DNA of 64,000 nt from Clarkia xantiana subsp. parviflora (GCA_036873135.1 JAPTYO010000048.1:1-64000), one strand, 5' to 3'. Positions 14,885-25,689 are shown, numbered from the stretch's first letter. Program-made: numbers and translations. The notes: a model not told the origin generated them from the letters alone.

Positions 14885-17401
14885 CACTCTTTTTTCATAG
14901 GCTGCTGCCTATGGGTTTTTCGCAATTTTTAATTTGTCGATATCTCCTCACTCGGACCTTCGAATTGGATGATTTCAGGTGCGTTTTCATTTATTCTAAG
15001 CTTATTTTATATTTCCAATGTCAATTTCGCGTTTTAGCTAATTTAAATTTCACTGTTTTTTCCATAGGCAGCTGCCTATGGATTTTTCGCAATTTTTAAT
15101 TTGCCGATATCTCCTCACTCGGAACTCCGAATTGGATGATTTCATGTGCGTTTTCATTTATTCTAGGCTCATTTTATATTTCCAATGTCAGTTTCGCGTT
15201 TTAGCTAATTTCAAAGTTCACTGTTTTTTCCATAGGCAGCTGCCTATGGGTTTTTCGCAATTTTTAATTTGCCGATATCTCCTCACTCGGACCTCCGAAT
15301 TGGATGATTTCAGGTGCGTTTTCATTTATTCTAGGCCTATTTTATATTTCCAATGTCAGTTTCGCGTTTTAGGTAATTTCAAAGTTCACTGTTTTTTCCA
15401 TAGGCAGCTGCCTATGGGTTTTTCATAATTTTTAATTTGCCGATATCTCCTCACTCGGACCTCCGAATTGGATGATTTCAGGTGCGATTTCATTTATTCT
15501 AGGCCTATTATATATTTCCAATGTCAATTTTGTGTTTTAGATTATTTCAAAGTACACTGTTTTTTCATAGGCAGCTGCCTATGGGTTTTTCGCAATTTTT
15601 AATTTGCTGATATCTCCTCACTCGGACCTCCAAATTGGATGATTTCAGGTGCGTTGTCATTTATTCTAGGACTATTTTATATTCCCAATGTTAATTTCAC
15701 GTTTTAGCTAATTTCAAAGTTCACTGTTTTTTCATAGGCAGCTGCCTATGGGTTTTTCGCAATTTTTAATTTGCTGATATCTCCTCACTCGGACCTCCAA
15801 ATTGGATGATTTCAGGTGCGTTGTCATTTATTATAGGACTATTTTATATTCCCAATGTTAATTTCACGTTTTAGCTAATTTCAAAGTTCACTGTTTTTTC
15901 CATAGGCAGCTGCCTATGGGTTTTTCGCAATTTTTAATTTGCCGATATCTCCTCACTCGGACCTCCGAATTGGATGATTTCAGGTGTGATTTTATTTATT
16001 CTAGGCCTATTTTATATTTCCAATGTCAATTTCGCATTTTAGCTAATTTCAAAGTTCATTATTTTTTCCATAGGCAGCTGCCTATGGGTTTTTCGCAATT
16101 TTTAATTTGCCGATATCTCCTCACTCGGACCTCCGAATTGGATGATTTCAGGTGCGTTTTCATTTATTCTAGGCCTATTTTATATTTCCAATGTCAATTT
16201 CGCGTTTTAGCTAATTTCAAAGTTCACTGTTTTTTCCATAGGCAGCTGCCTATGGGTTTTTCGCAATTTTTAATTTGTCGTTATCTCTTCACTCGGACCT
16301 CCGAATTTGATGATTTCAGGTGCGTTTTCATTTATTCTAGGCCTATTTTATATTTCCAATGTAAATTTCGCGTTTTAGCTAATTTCAAAGTTCACTGTTT
16401 TTTTCATAGGCAGCTGCCTATGGGTTTTTCGCAATTTTTAATTTGCCGATATCTCCTCACTCGGACCTCCGAATTGGATGATTTCAGGTGCGTTTTCATT
16501 TATTCTAGGCCTATTTTATATTTCCAATGTCAATTTCGCGTTTTAGCTAATTTCAAAGTTCACTGTTTTTTCCATAGGCAGCTGCCTATGGGTTTTTCGC
16601 AATTTTTAATTTGCCGATATCTCCTCACTCGGACCTCCGAATTGGATGATTTCAGGTGCGAATTCATTTATTCTAGGCCTATTTTATATTTCCAATATCA
16701 ATTTCGCGTTTAGCTAATTTCAAAGTTCACTGTTTTTTCCATAGGCTGCTGCCTATGGGTTTTTCGCAATTTTTAATTTGCCGATGTCTCCTCACTCGGA
16801 TCTCCGAATTGGATGATTTCAGGTGTGTTTTCATTTATTCTAGACCTATTTTAAATTTCCAATGTCAATTTCGCGTTTCAGCTAATTTCAAAGTTCACTG
16901 TTTTTTCCATAGGCAGCTGCCTAAGGGTTTTCCGCAATTTTTAATTTGCCGATATCTCCTCACTCGGACCTCCGAATTGGATGATTTCAGGTGCGTTTTC
17001 ATTTATTCTAGGCCTATTTTATATTTCCACTGTCAATTTCGTGTTTCAGCTAATTTCAAAGTTCACTGTTTTATCCTTAGGCAGCTGCCTAAGGGTTTTC
17101 CGCAGTTTTTAATTTGCCGATATCTCCTCACTCGGACCTCCGAATTGGATGATTTCAGGTGCGTTTTCATTTATTCTAGGTATATTTTATATTTCCAATG
17201 TCAATTTTGCGTTTTAGCTAATTTCAAAGTTCACTCTTTTTTTCCATAGGCAGCTGCCTTTGGGTTTTTCGCAATTTTTAATTTGCCGATATCTCCTCAC
17301 TCGGACCTCCGGATTGGATGATTTCGGGTGCGTTTTTCATTTATTCTAGGACTATTTTATATTTCCAATGTCAATTTCGCGTTTTAGCTTATTTCAAAGT
17401 T
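14885..17401. repeat. Satellite higher-order block B (15 monomers)
   Basis: Repeats the marker order of block A: CACTC at 14885, ATAATTTTT at 15425, GATTATTTC near 15539, GCGTTGTC near 15651. The distance to block C markers is 2517 bp, which is 15 x 168 minus 3. A GTTGTCATTTA monomer is itself tandemly duplicated here (about 15651 and 15819). GCTGCTGCC variants of the palindrome centre mark the block start (near 14902) and recur near 17419. Confidence 0.75.
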
Positions 17402-18538
17402 CACTCTTTTTTCATAGGCTGCTGCCTATGGGTTTTTCGCAATTTTTAATTTGTCGATATCTCCTCACTCGGACCTTCGAATTGGATGATTTCAGGTGCG
17501 TTTTCATTTATTCTAAGCTTATTTTATATTTCCAATGTCAATTTCGCGTTTTAGCTAATTTTAAATTTCACTGTTTTTTCCATAGGCAGCTGCCTATGGT
17601 TTTTCGCAATTTTTAATTTGCCGATATCTCCTCACTCGGAACTCCGAATTGGATGATTTCAGGTGCGTTTTCATTTATTCTAGGCTCATTTTATATTTCC
17701 AATGTCAGTTTCGCGTTTTAGCTAATTTCAAAGTTCACTGTTTTTTCCATAGGCAGCTGCCTATGGGTTTTTCGCAATTTTTAATTTACCGATATCTCCT
17801 CACTCGGACCTCCGAATTGGATGATTTCAGGTGAGTTTTCATTCATTCTAGGCCTATTTTATATTTCCAATGTCAGTTTCGCGTTTTAGCTAATTTCAAA
17901 GTTCACTGTTTTTTCCATAGGCAGCTGCCTATGGGTTTTTCATAATTTTTAATTTGCCGATATCTCCTCACTCGGACCTCCGAATTGGATGATTTCAGGT
18001 GCGATTTCATTTATTCTAGGCCTATTATATATTTCCAATGTCAATTTTGTGTTTTAGATTATTTCAAAGTTCACTGTTTTTTTCATAGGCAGCTGCCTAT
18101 GGGTTTTTCGCAATTTTTAATTTGCTGATATCTCCTCACTCGGACCTCCAAATTGGATGATTTCAGGTGCGTTGTCATTTATTATAGGACTATTTTATAT
18201 TCCCAATGTTAATTTCACGTTTTAGCTAATTTCAAAGTTCACTGTTTTTTCCATAGGCAGCTGCCTATGGGTTTTTCGCAATTTTTAATTTGCTGATATC
18301 TCCTCACTCGGACCTCCGAATTGGATGATTTCATGTGCGTTTTCATTTATTCTAGACCTATTTTATATTTCCAATGTCAATTTCGTGTTTCAGCTAATTT
18401 CAAAGTTCACTGTTTTTTCCATAGGCAGCTGCCTAAGGGTTTTCCACAATTTTTAATTTGCCGATATTTCCTCACTCGGACCTCCGAATTGGATGATTTC
18501 AGGTGCGTTTTCATTTATTCTAGGCCTGTTTTATATTT
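17402..18538. repeat. Satellite higher-order block C, truncated at the array edge
   Basis: Third copy of the higher-order block, with ATAATTTTT at 17942 and GATTATTTC near 18056. Only about 6.8 monomers remain before the array ends in the TTTTATATTT part of a monomer and the 33-bp minisatellite begins. Confidence 0.7.
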
Positions 18539-18540
18539 TT

Positions 18541-18830
18541 CCTCCCCGTTATTTAGATAGAAAATCGGGGACGCCTCCCAGTAATTTTATACAGATAACG
18601 GTGTCCCCTTCCCGAATTTTTATAGAGAAAACGGGGAGCCCTCCCCGATAATTGTAAAGATATTCGTGAACGCCGTCTCGATTTATCTTAATGAAATCAG
18701 GGTGGTTTTTTCCCGACATACTTCATAAATATCGGGTACCCACTCCCGAAATATGATAAATGAGACGGGAAAGGATTCCCGTTTTTCTGACACACCCCTT
18801 CCTGATTTTCTTTAAAGAAATCGGGGAATC
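18541..18830. repeat. Degenerate 33-bp minisatellite with CCCGA...TCGGG dyads
   Basis: A TCCCGA-like motif recurs at about 18548, 18580, 18614, 18647, 18680, 18715, 18748, 18781 and 18804, with a spacing of 32-35 bp except the last. Each unit has an AT-rich middle and an ACGGGG or TCGGGG partner, so most units can form a short hairpin. It begins immediately where the 168-bp satellite stops and shares no sequence with it. No coding content is seen. Confidence 0.7.
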
Positions 18831-18936
18831 CTACACACCATGCTGATCACACGTAATTTTAAAAATTAGGAAATAATGTAGATATGTTGCATTTCTCTGA
18901 ATGACTTTTGTCAGGTTTCAATTTAGAACTGATTAT

Positions 18937-19506
18937 TAGGGGTGAAACCGGACCGGTCGACTCGGTTTTTTGCTTGGTTCGGTCAGTTACCCATATTTTC
19001 GGTCCGGTTTTTTTCCTTAAAAAATCCGACCTAAAAACCGCGTGTGGAAAAATAAACTGTCTATTGGTAGTGCGGTTTTTTCGGTTCAGTTTTCGGTTTA
19101 GACCGAAAATCCAAAAGTAACAATTATCATTTAAAATTCTCGTTATTTCATGGAATTTATCAAAGCAAAATGAAAAAAACGTCCGTTATTATAATTAAAT
19201 AAATTATAAAACAAAATTAGAAAAAATAATCTTCATAAATGCTTATTTCAATAATTTTTATAAACCTAATGAATTATATTGATTAATATCAACTAATGTA
19301 ATATATATTTTGTTAGCATAACCGTCAGTTCGGTCCCCACGGTCCTCAAGGATCAAAATCCTAACCAGTCCGAAAAACCGAAGTAGAGTAAAAAAAATCC
19401 GACCAAAAACCAAATTGTATATTTCAGATTCGGTTTTTTCGGTCTGGATCGAATCGGTTTTCACCAGTTTTTCGGACCAACCGGATTTTGATTTCACTCA
19501 CCCCTA
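18937..19506. mobile_element. hAT-type MITE, 570 bp
   Basis: Terminal inverted repeats begin TAGGGGTGA and end TCACCCCTA, the usual signature of plant hAT MITEs. Flanks are CTGATTAT at 18929-18936 and TTGATTAT at 19507-19514, an 8-bp target duplication with one mismatch. Subterminal regions are filled with CGGTTCGGTTTT/AAAACCGA-type motifs in inverted orientation. There is no transposase, so it is non-autonomous. Confidence 0.85.
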
Positions 19507-19576
19507 TTGATTATTGATTCACTACCCACAAATAATGCATCCTCAGGAACAAGAGAAAGATAGATGGATACATATG

Positions 19577-19578
<2 letters not shown>

Positions 19579-19616
<38 letters not shown>
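19579..19616. repeat. (AT)n microsatellite
   Basis: Uninterrupted AT dinucleotide run of roughly 19 units. Shorter AT runs occur at about 19919-19938 and 20468-20502. The rest of 19515-20013 is AT-rich intergenic sequence downstream of the minus-strand gene at 20014, with no gene that I can see. Confidence 0.9.
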
Positions 19617-19618
<2 letters not shown>

Positions 19619-20013
19619 CTTTAAAACACAAATTTCCATCCAAAATGCTAGTCAATAATATTATAAGTTTTTTTTAGCCAACCAATAATATTGTAACTTA
19701 AAACATAATTTTGATCTGAGCGAAATCACGCTTAAATACATGTTAATGATTAGTAATAATATAATTATGAATGAATTATTATTGTTACTAATTTTTTTTT
19801 CAAATACTACAAAAAAAAATTATATATATAATTACGATATATAAAATTTATACATAGACCTTATAAAATCACGCAAACCAAATGGAAAAAAGAAATAGAT
19901 CCCAAAACCAGCAATAACATATATATATATATATATATCCGCATAATTAAATTATTAATTAATGAAGAGATTATATAGCCAATTAATTAAGTAAAGATGT
20001 TGATGCCTCCTGA

Positions 20014-20394
20014 TCAATGGATGGGAGCGGGTTTAGCAGCAGCAGCGAGGTCTGAGAGATTGGAGCCAACAGATCTTCCTCGGCTGAAGCCAGCAGTGTT
20101 CCTATGGAACCGACATCTAAAGGAGCCGGCATGAGTGGTCGGTGAGCAAAGACAGGTGTTTCGACCGCTCCTAATTGGATTCTTCTGAGACGTGCTACGG
20201 GAAAGTACTGGGCCCCCCGGCCCCTCGTGCACCGACAGCCTTGTTGACTCGCCGCCGCCTATCTCCTCCTTTATGTTAAGTGGCGGAACCGAGTACTTCT
20301 TCCGACTCATCACCACCTTATAATTCCTCTTAGGATCATCAGACGACCACTTCTTTTGCTCCTCCATTATAATTTCATCCATATCCAGCTCCAT
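20014..20394 (-). CDS. Small CLCSPTTHxGSFRC-motif protein (126 aa)
   Basis: Single open frame of 126 residues starting at ATG (20394). Residues about 80-97 read TCLCSPTTHAGSFRCRFH, a motif that marks a family of small plant proteins annotated as serine-rich or uncharacterised. The N-terminus is acidic (MELDMDEIIMEEQKKW), the middle is Gly/Ser/Pro-rich and predicted disordered, and the C-terminus ends in an Ala-rich tail. There is no signal peptide or membrane segment. The biochemical role of the family is not known to me; the paired Cys and His suggest possible metal binding, which is inference. The codon use and intact frame look genic, unlike the transposon remnants around it. No intron is needed to complete the motif. 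Confidence 0.7.
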   Translation of the reverse strand: MELDMDEIIMEEQKKWSSDDPKRNYKVVMSRKKYSVPPLNIKEEIGGGESTRLSVHEGPGGPVLSRSTSQKNPIRSGRNTCLCSPTTHAGSFRCRFHRNTAGFSRGRSVGSNLSDLAAAAKPAPIH

Positions 20395-20894
20395 CTTTCT
20401 AAATTATTATTATTATTATTATGTAAACAAAAAGATCAATAAAAAAACGTCAATAAATTATTAATATAATATATATATATATTATATATATATATATATA
20501 ATAATAATAATGTCCATGCATGCATGAATACGATCTTTGGTTGTCCATCCGGTCGTGGAGCATCGAATGAATCCATCCTCACATTAATTAATTATATTTT
20601 TGCGTGCAAGGTAAATTAATTAATGCATGCAGAAATTAAATGAGAGCTAGATTACGTACCAGCTGATCGAAAAATATCTATGTCAAGCAGAATTAGCAGA
20701 CTAATTTTCCTAGCTAATTTAACTTTGTGATCAACAAACACCTAAATCTGCTTGTTATTTATAATTTTTCTAAGGTTTTACTATTCATCGATGATGAGTC
20801 AATTGGTTTTCTTGTTTGTTTAACTAGTATTTGCCTTGTCTTCTCTACCGTTCCGAGTTTGTGGTGCACAATCAACTTTCAGTTACCAACCGAA
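20395..20894. other. Upstream region of the 20014 gene
   Basis: AT-rich sequence between the start codon and the foldback. It includes a (TAA)n run just upstream of the ATG (about 20402-20421), AT repeats at 20468-20502 and GCATGCATG-type motifs near 20516-20526. It presumably holds the promoter of the minus-strand gene, but I cannot place a TATA box with confidence because the sequence is so AT-rich. Confidence 0.5.
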
Positions 20895-22355
20895 TAGGGT
20901 ATCCCTAACTGCCATCGGTTATACTTTCCCCTTTTGGGATATATATATCACATATTTACACTGGATATTATAATTACATTTTACGACATCAAGTATATTA
21001 ATTAATTGATGGCCAAAGAAGTATATTAATTAATAATAATAATACAAGACTAAATATCACGTCTCATTCTATATATGGCAGATATCAATAATTAAAATAT
21101 TGTTATTACGGCCAGGGCTGCGATGATTGTGTATTGTTTTTCTTGAGGGTTAAAAGGTACTTTTGGTGTCATATGTTTGACCGTGTAGGTTTTTGGTGTC
21201 ATATGTTTAGTTTTGTAGGATTTTGGTGCCATATGTTTGAGAGGTTGTATGTTTTTGTTCTTCCGTTAGTCAACAGTTAGTTTGACCGTTAAATACTTTT
21301 ATTTTCTTCAATTTAGTTCTCAAATTTATATTTCAAAAATTTAATATTTACACTTTAGTCCCTATTGTTTGCTCAAGTCATCGTCCACCACCCACCACCT
21401 CTAAAGCCGCCGCCGACCACCACGAAAATGGTCGGCCACCACCACTTGGGGCTGGAAACCACCCCAATTGGTGGTTGCCGGCCCCAATTGGTGGTGGCCA
21501 GCCCAATCGGGGCCGGCTACCACCGATTGGTGGCGGCTACAACCCTAATCGGGCCGGCCACTACCATTTGGGGTGGTGGGCGGCCCCAAATGGCGGTGGC
21601 CGGCCCGATTAGGGCTGCGCAGCCACCACCAATTGGTGGTGGCCGGCCCCGATTGGGGTGGCCACCACCAATTGGTGGTGGCTGCAGCCCTAATCGGGGC
21701 CGGCCACCACCAATTGGGGCCGCCGGCCCCGATTAGGGCTGCAGCCACCACCAATTGGGGTCGGCCACCACCAATTGGGGTGGTTTCCAGCCCCAAATGG
21801 TGGTGGCCGGCCATTTTCGTGGTGGTTGGCGGCGGCTTTGGAGGTGGTGGGTGGTCGGCGGCCTTCGACGGTGACTTGAGCAAACTAGGACTAAAATGTA
21901 AATATTAAATTTTAGAAATATAAATTTAAGGGTTAAATTGAACAAAATAAAAGTATTTAACGGTCAAACTAACTGTTGACTAACGAAGAACAAAAAACAT
22001 ACAACCTCACAAACATATGAGACCAAAAGCCTACAAAACTAAACATATGGCACCAAAAACCTACACTGGTCAAACATGTGGCACCAAAAGTACCTTTAAC
22101 CCTCAAGAAAAACAATACACAATCATCGCAGCCCTGGCCGTAATAACAATATTTTAATTATTGATATCTGCCATATATAGAATGAGACGTGATATTTAGT
22201 CTTGTATTATTATTATTAATTAATATACTTTTTTGGCCATCTATTAATTAATATACTTGATGTCGTAAAATGTAATTATAATATCCAGTGTATATATGTG
22301 ATATATATATCCCAAAAGGGGAAAGTATAACCGATGGCAGTTAGGGATACCCTAC
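20895..22355. mobile_element. Large foldback element, 1.46 kb
   Basis: The left half is the inverted complement of the right half around a centre near 21625. The outer arms (20895-21145 and 22100-22355) are nearly identical. The inner arms (about 21147-21380 and 21870-22100) begin GGTTAAAAGGTACTTTTGG on the left and are visibly more diverged, with repeated TTTGGTGCCATATGTTT phrases. The core is GC-rich. No transposase and no flanking target duplication were found. The inner part resembles the MULE-like foldback at 45797, including TTTGACCGTTAAATA and a CAATTTAGT...TTAGTCC-like segment. It lies about 500 bp upstream of the gene at 20394 and ends 83 bp from the stop codon of the RING gene. Confidence 0.85.
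21381..21880. repeat. GC-rich palindromic ladder in the foldback core
   Basis: About 500 bp built from short CCACCA, CCAATTGG, TGGTGG, GGCCGGCC and CCCCAATTGG blocks in both orientations. It includes a perfect 22-bp self-complement at 21661-21682 centred on AATT. Open frames on both strands here are compositional (Pro/Gly/Trp-rich and mirrored) and I do not regard them as genes. Confidence 0.8.
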
Positions 22356-22437
22356 TGGAGGTAGAAATTTATGCGAAAAATAGAAATTTACAAGTTTGTA
22401 ATATTTTTTTACAAAGTATACATGCATTTGAGGAGTT

Positions 22438-23602
22438 TCATCTTTCAAGTTGTTGTTTACAGAGAGGACAGCAGGATATGATTCTGAGCCATTGATCGAC
22501 GCACTTAAGGTGGAAGAGATGTGAACATGGAAGCTGCCTCACTTCTTCCTTGTCTCTATAGTTTGCCAGGCATATGCAGCAGCACTCCTGAAATATATAT
22601 ATGTATTTAACCCATGCACCCACAGTTATATTATATAGATGGAAGAAATACATATGTATATAGTTACTTGGGTTGCAAATTAGTACCGAATGATGTTGTT
22701 CATTTGGCGGTTCAAGCTGATCTAGATTGGTGTTGAAGTTCCAAGTGGGTAGGTTTGAGATTTGTTGATCAGAGGCTCCTTTATGGAGTGACCCCATGTT
22801 CATGTTATAACCTAGGAGATTGCTAATGAGGGGGACAAAGCAACATAGGAGAAGGAATAGGATGAATGGGAATGAGTAAATGATAGCATTCCATGCAAGA
22901 AGAGATATGCAAAGGTAATGCAACTTTGGGGATAAGGAACCCAATCTCCTCGAGTCAAACACCCACACATTCCCCATCACGAACCATATGGCGAAGAATA
23001 GCTCAAGTGATGTCCGGCATTTGTTCGTTACATGCTCCAATGTCCTGTGTTGTGTGTTTGTCAATAATTTGTCTAATAAGACGACGTTATATATAGTTGT
23101 GACATTAATTAATTTAGGAATTAATTAATTACCTCAACTCTTGAAGATGAATTAGCCCTGCTGCTGCTGCTGCTGCAGGAGGTTGCGAATTATTATTAAG
23201 TTGGCTATACCGAGCGTAGAGCATAAAGATGTTGAATGCGCATCCAATATCGTAAGCGACTATCCAAATCCTCATCGGCCACACGGGTTTTTCGTCTTTG
23301 GAGAGCATGAGAGTAGTGGTGGTTATACATATCTGAAGCACAAGAACAAACAGCTCCACACTCATCCAACTGGAGGAGTTAAACGGGTTGGAGCCGAGAT
23401 GAGAGGTCGACCCGTTTTGGTAGTGAAACACCCTCCTTAGGAACGAAAACCATGGGGCCCGCGATATTCTCATGGCTACCCTCACTAGGAGCCCCGATGC
23501 GCGAGGTCGTCTCTCATCCGTGCTAGAAGAAGAAGAAGAAGAGTTGTTGGATATTGATGAAATCGGACCACATATGGATTCGGGCCCGAAAGTGTAGTTC
23601 AT
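22438..23602 (-). CDS. Membrane RING-H2 E3 ubiquitin ligase, 3 exons (325 aa)
   Basis: Exons on the minus strand are 23602-23133, 23044-22687 and 22587-22438. Each intron has GT-AG borders and the phases join without gaps, giving 325 residues. Exon 1 carries the plant-specific RASGLLVRVAMRISR...WFSFLRRVFHYQNGS block and two hydrophobic segments, with KDEKPVWPMRIWIVAYD between them. Exon 2 has NKCRTSLELFFAIWFVMGNV and further membrane segments (ISLLAWNAIIYSFPFILFLL). Exon 3 is the RING-H2 finger: C-x2-C, then CSHLFHLKC and CPLC. This matches the plant family of At4g11680/At1g12760-type E3 ligases, which transfer ubiquitin from an E2 with the finger facing the cytosol. Residue stretches SSSSSSS and AAAAAA come from GAA/CTG-type microsatellites. 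The protein is a little shorter than usual family members. No frameshift is seen. Confidence 0.92.
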
Positions 23603-25689
23603 GATGCACCCTTCTTCTTCTTCTTCTTCTTCTTTGCCTGTTTGAAATAATTGATATCTTAATTAATGATGATTACCAAAGATATATATATATGAAGACT
23701 AATTTATTTTGCAATGTTTCTTCTGTACAAATTAATTCTTTCTAAGGAATATTTTAATTAAAGAAACAAGGTTTCTTCCTCTATAGAAGAGATCAGCAGA
23801 GACAGATCAGTATGGACTTAATAATTTGTTGGAAATATATATACCTAGCTAGCTAGTAAACCCCCCATTTAATTAACAATATTGTTGCTAATTATATTAT
23901 ATATATATAATAGAAGGACATACCGCGCGCTGGATGTTTATATAAGGATGATGTTCTCCTTGGTTCTGATCAACCTGGAACCCAGTTATGATGAGTTAAA
24001 ACTCTAATTAATAAGATGGAAATGAAGTGAAGAGATAGGAGAGAGGGATGGAGTGGAGTAATAAGAAGCTAGCTTAGCTATGAATCTCTATATATATGAT
24101 GATGATATAAATATAATATGGGGGAAAGGAAAGGATAGGAAGGGAAGGCTCAAGGCTGTTGTTGGGGAGCTAGCTAGCAGCTAGAGCTTAATTAATTAAT
24201 TAGAATCAATCCAGTGGTAGGAAGTTGGTCTCAGATGGTGACCAAGAATAAACTGCAGAGCTTATAGCCCCCACCATACCATACCATACCATACCAGATA
24301 GAGATAGAGAGAGTTTCTTTCTTTCTTTGGTTTTAAGGGAAATAGAAGAAGTTGGCGTTTGGAGGGAGGGAGGGAAGCTAACGGTTGGCCTAACTGCCAC
24401 CTGCGCTTTCTCTCTCCCTTTTTTTCTTTTTGTCTGTATTTTGTTTTTATTTATATAATAACAATATTTCTATTAAAATTTTACAAAAAAATTTCACATT
24501 TTAATCATAACAAAAATTAAGTTAGCACTGCAGTAAAAAAGAATTCCAAAAAATTAAGTAAATATTTATTATTAATATGATATAAAAACTATAAATATTT
24601 AACTGCATTTTTCTTTAGTTTATTATAGTTGCTCTTTTTATCATTGTTGTGTGTTTACACTCCGAATCATAAAATGCAAAAGTTTTACTCACTCTGAATA
24701 GTTATATATTATAACATGTCTAATATAAACCATAAATAAAAGCATGCTACTAATAGTAAAATAACACGACAATTACAATTCTTTGAATAATTCACAATTT
24801 AAGGATCATGTCCTTCGTTTGCATAAAACTAATTAAAAAAAAGAGCTAAAGTTTCTGGACAAAACTTTCAATTCTCTATTTGTCATCCAATATCACTGGC
24901 CGAATTTGTTTGGCTGATAGCAATCTGCATATAACACAAACATAAAAATCACATACTTCATATAAAATAGTTTCTACAATGCTAGACTGGCACTACTAAG
25001 GAAAAAAAGATTATCACTAGTCTAATTTATTAAGCAAATCTGAAGAGGTATGAGTCAAATGACCAATCCCATTTTGATTCATTAGATGATAATAAAAATT
25101 TGAGAAACTTAACTCTCCTCCATGACGCTGCAAAATGTAATAATTCAGGTTAATAATATATCACATATTGAATAACATAAATTTGCTGCTGCTCCATTGT
25201 ACATCAACATACATCACAGATGAAAACATCCCTTAGGAGATGTTTACATGTCCAAACACATCCATTAGGAGATGAGTATTAATATAGCCTCTAATTTTGT
25301 TTCTGGGCAGTTAATTCAAGAGCATCCACAAATACAAATGCCAAGATTTAATATAGATTGCAAAATTGATATATTTGCTTAGAGCATGTAAGAATCTCTC
25401 ATCTTCAAAGGGGGAGATTTAATATTCAATTGCTGTATTATTCATTAATCAATTTATATTCATTTTAAAGAGATCACGAATTCACGCCATATAATTTTTT
25501 GGATCCTTATATGTATTTGACGCTTACTTCTTGACGTTGTGTAATTGGAAATCTGCAAATAGGATTTGTATCATCAATGCACGAACTCACATTGTCAAGA
25601 TCAACTTTGATAAGCCATGTTAGAACTGAAATCTATATTAGCAATTACTCAAACTATTAACAATTGGTATCTTACCTTCTCAACAACTC
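23603..25689. other. RING-gene 5' region and AT-rich intergenic DNA
   Basis: 23603-24420 is the upstream and probable 5' UTR region of the minus-strand RING gene. It has a (CTT)n tract at 23613-23633 and a CCATA pentamer run at 24272-24296. A 64-codon open frame at 24206-24400 on the minus strand is low-complexity and not convincing. 24420-25690 is AT-rich with no recognisable gene or element. Confidence 0.5.

Larger units (their letters stand above)
1..18538. repeat. 168-bp tandem satellite array, about 110 copies
   Basis: Head-to-tail monomers of 168 bp: the TTGGATGATTTCAGG landmark recurs at exact 168-bp steps, for example 6143 and 6311. The array is already running at base 1 and stops inside a monomer near 18538. 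Taking AAAGTTCACT as monomer position 1, positions 18-37 form a perfect 20-bp palindrome, CCATAGGCAGCTGCCTATGG, and positions 120-127 form a smaller one, TAGGCCTA. T-tracts recur through the unit. Monomer length is within the range of plant centromeric and subtelomeric satellites, but nothing here shows which. Because 168 is 3 x 56, one forward frame is open through the consensus, giving long open frames that are by-products of the period. Homogeneity varies: 4804-10111 is nearly uniform, the left part has many 1-base indels, and the right part is diverged. Confidence 0.98.

Noticed and set aside
1..18538. CRISPR array
   Set aside because: The units are 168 bp and contiguous, with no variable spacers between short repeats, and the DNA is plant nuclear.
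588..18560. Many open frames of 60-1322 codons with MGFSQFLICRYLLTRTSELD repeats, taken as repeat-protein genes
   Set aside because: They are the same 168-bp satellite read in its stop-free frame, with no introns, start context or flanking gene signals. Copies with indels break the frame freely.
18908..19497. Open frames at 18908 (+) and 19258 (-)
   Set aside because: Both lie within the hAT MITE and reflect its CGGTT/AACCG composition.
21365..21945. Several Pro/Gly/Trp-rich open frames on both strands in the foldback core
   Set aside because: They mirror each other on the two strands and follow from short CCACC/GGTGG blocks in a palindrome.
22893..23440. Plus-strand frames at 22893 and 23183
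   Set aside because: They are antisense shadows of the RING E3 ligase exons.
24206..24400. 64-codon minus-strand frame upstream of the RING gene
   Set aside because: Low-complexity and overlapping CCATA and AGAG repeats; more likely leader or promoter sequence.
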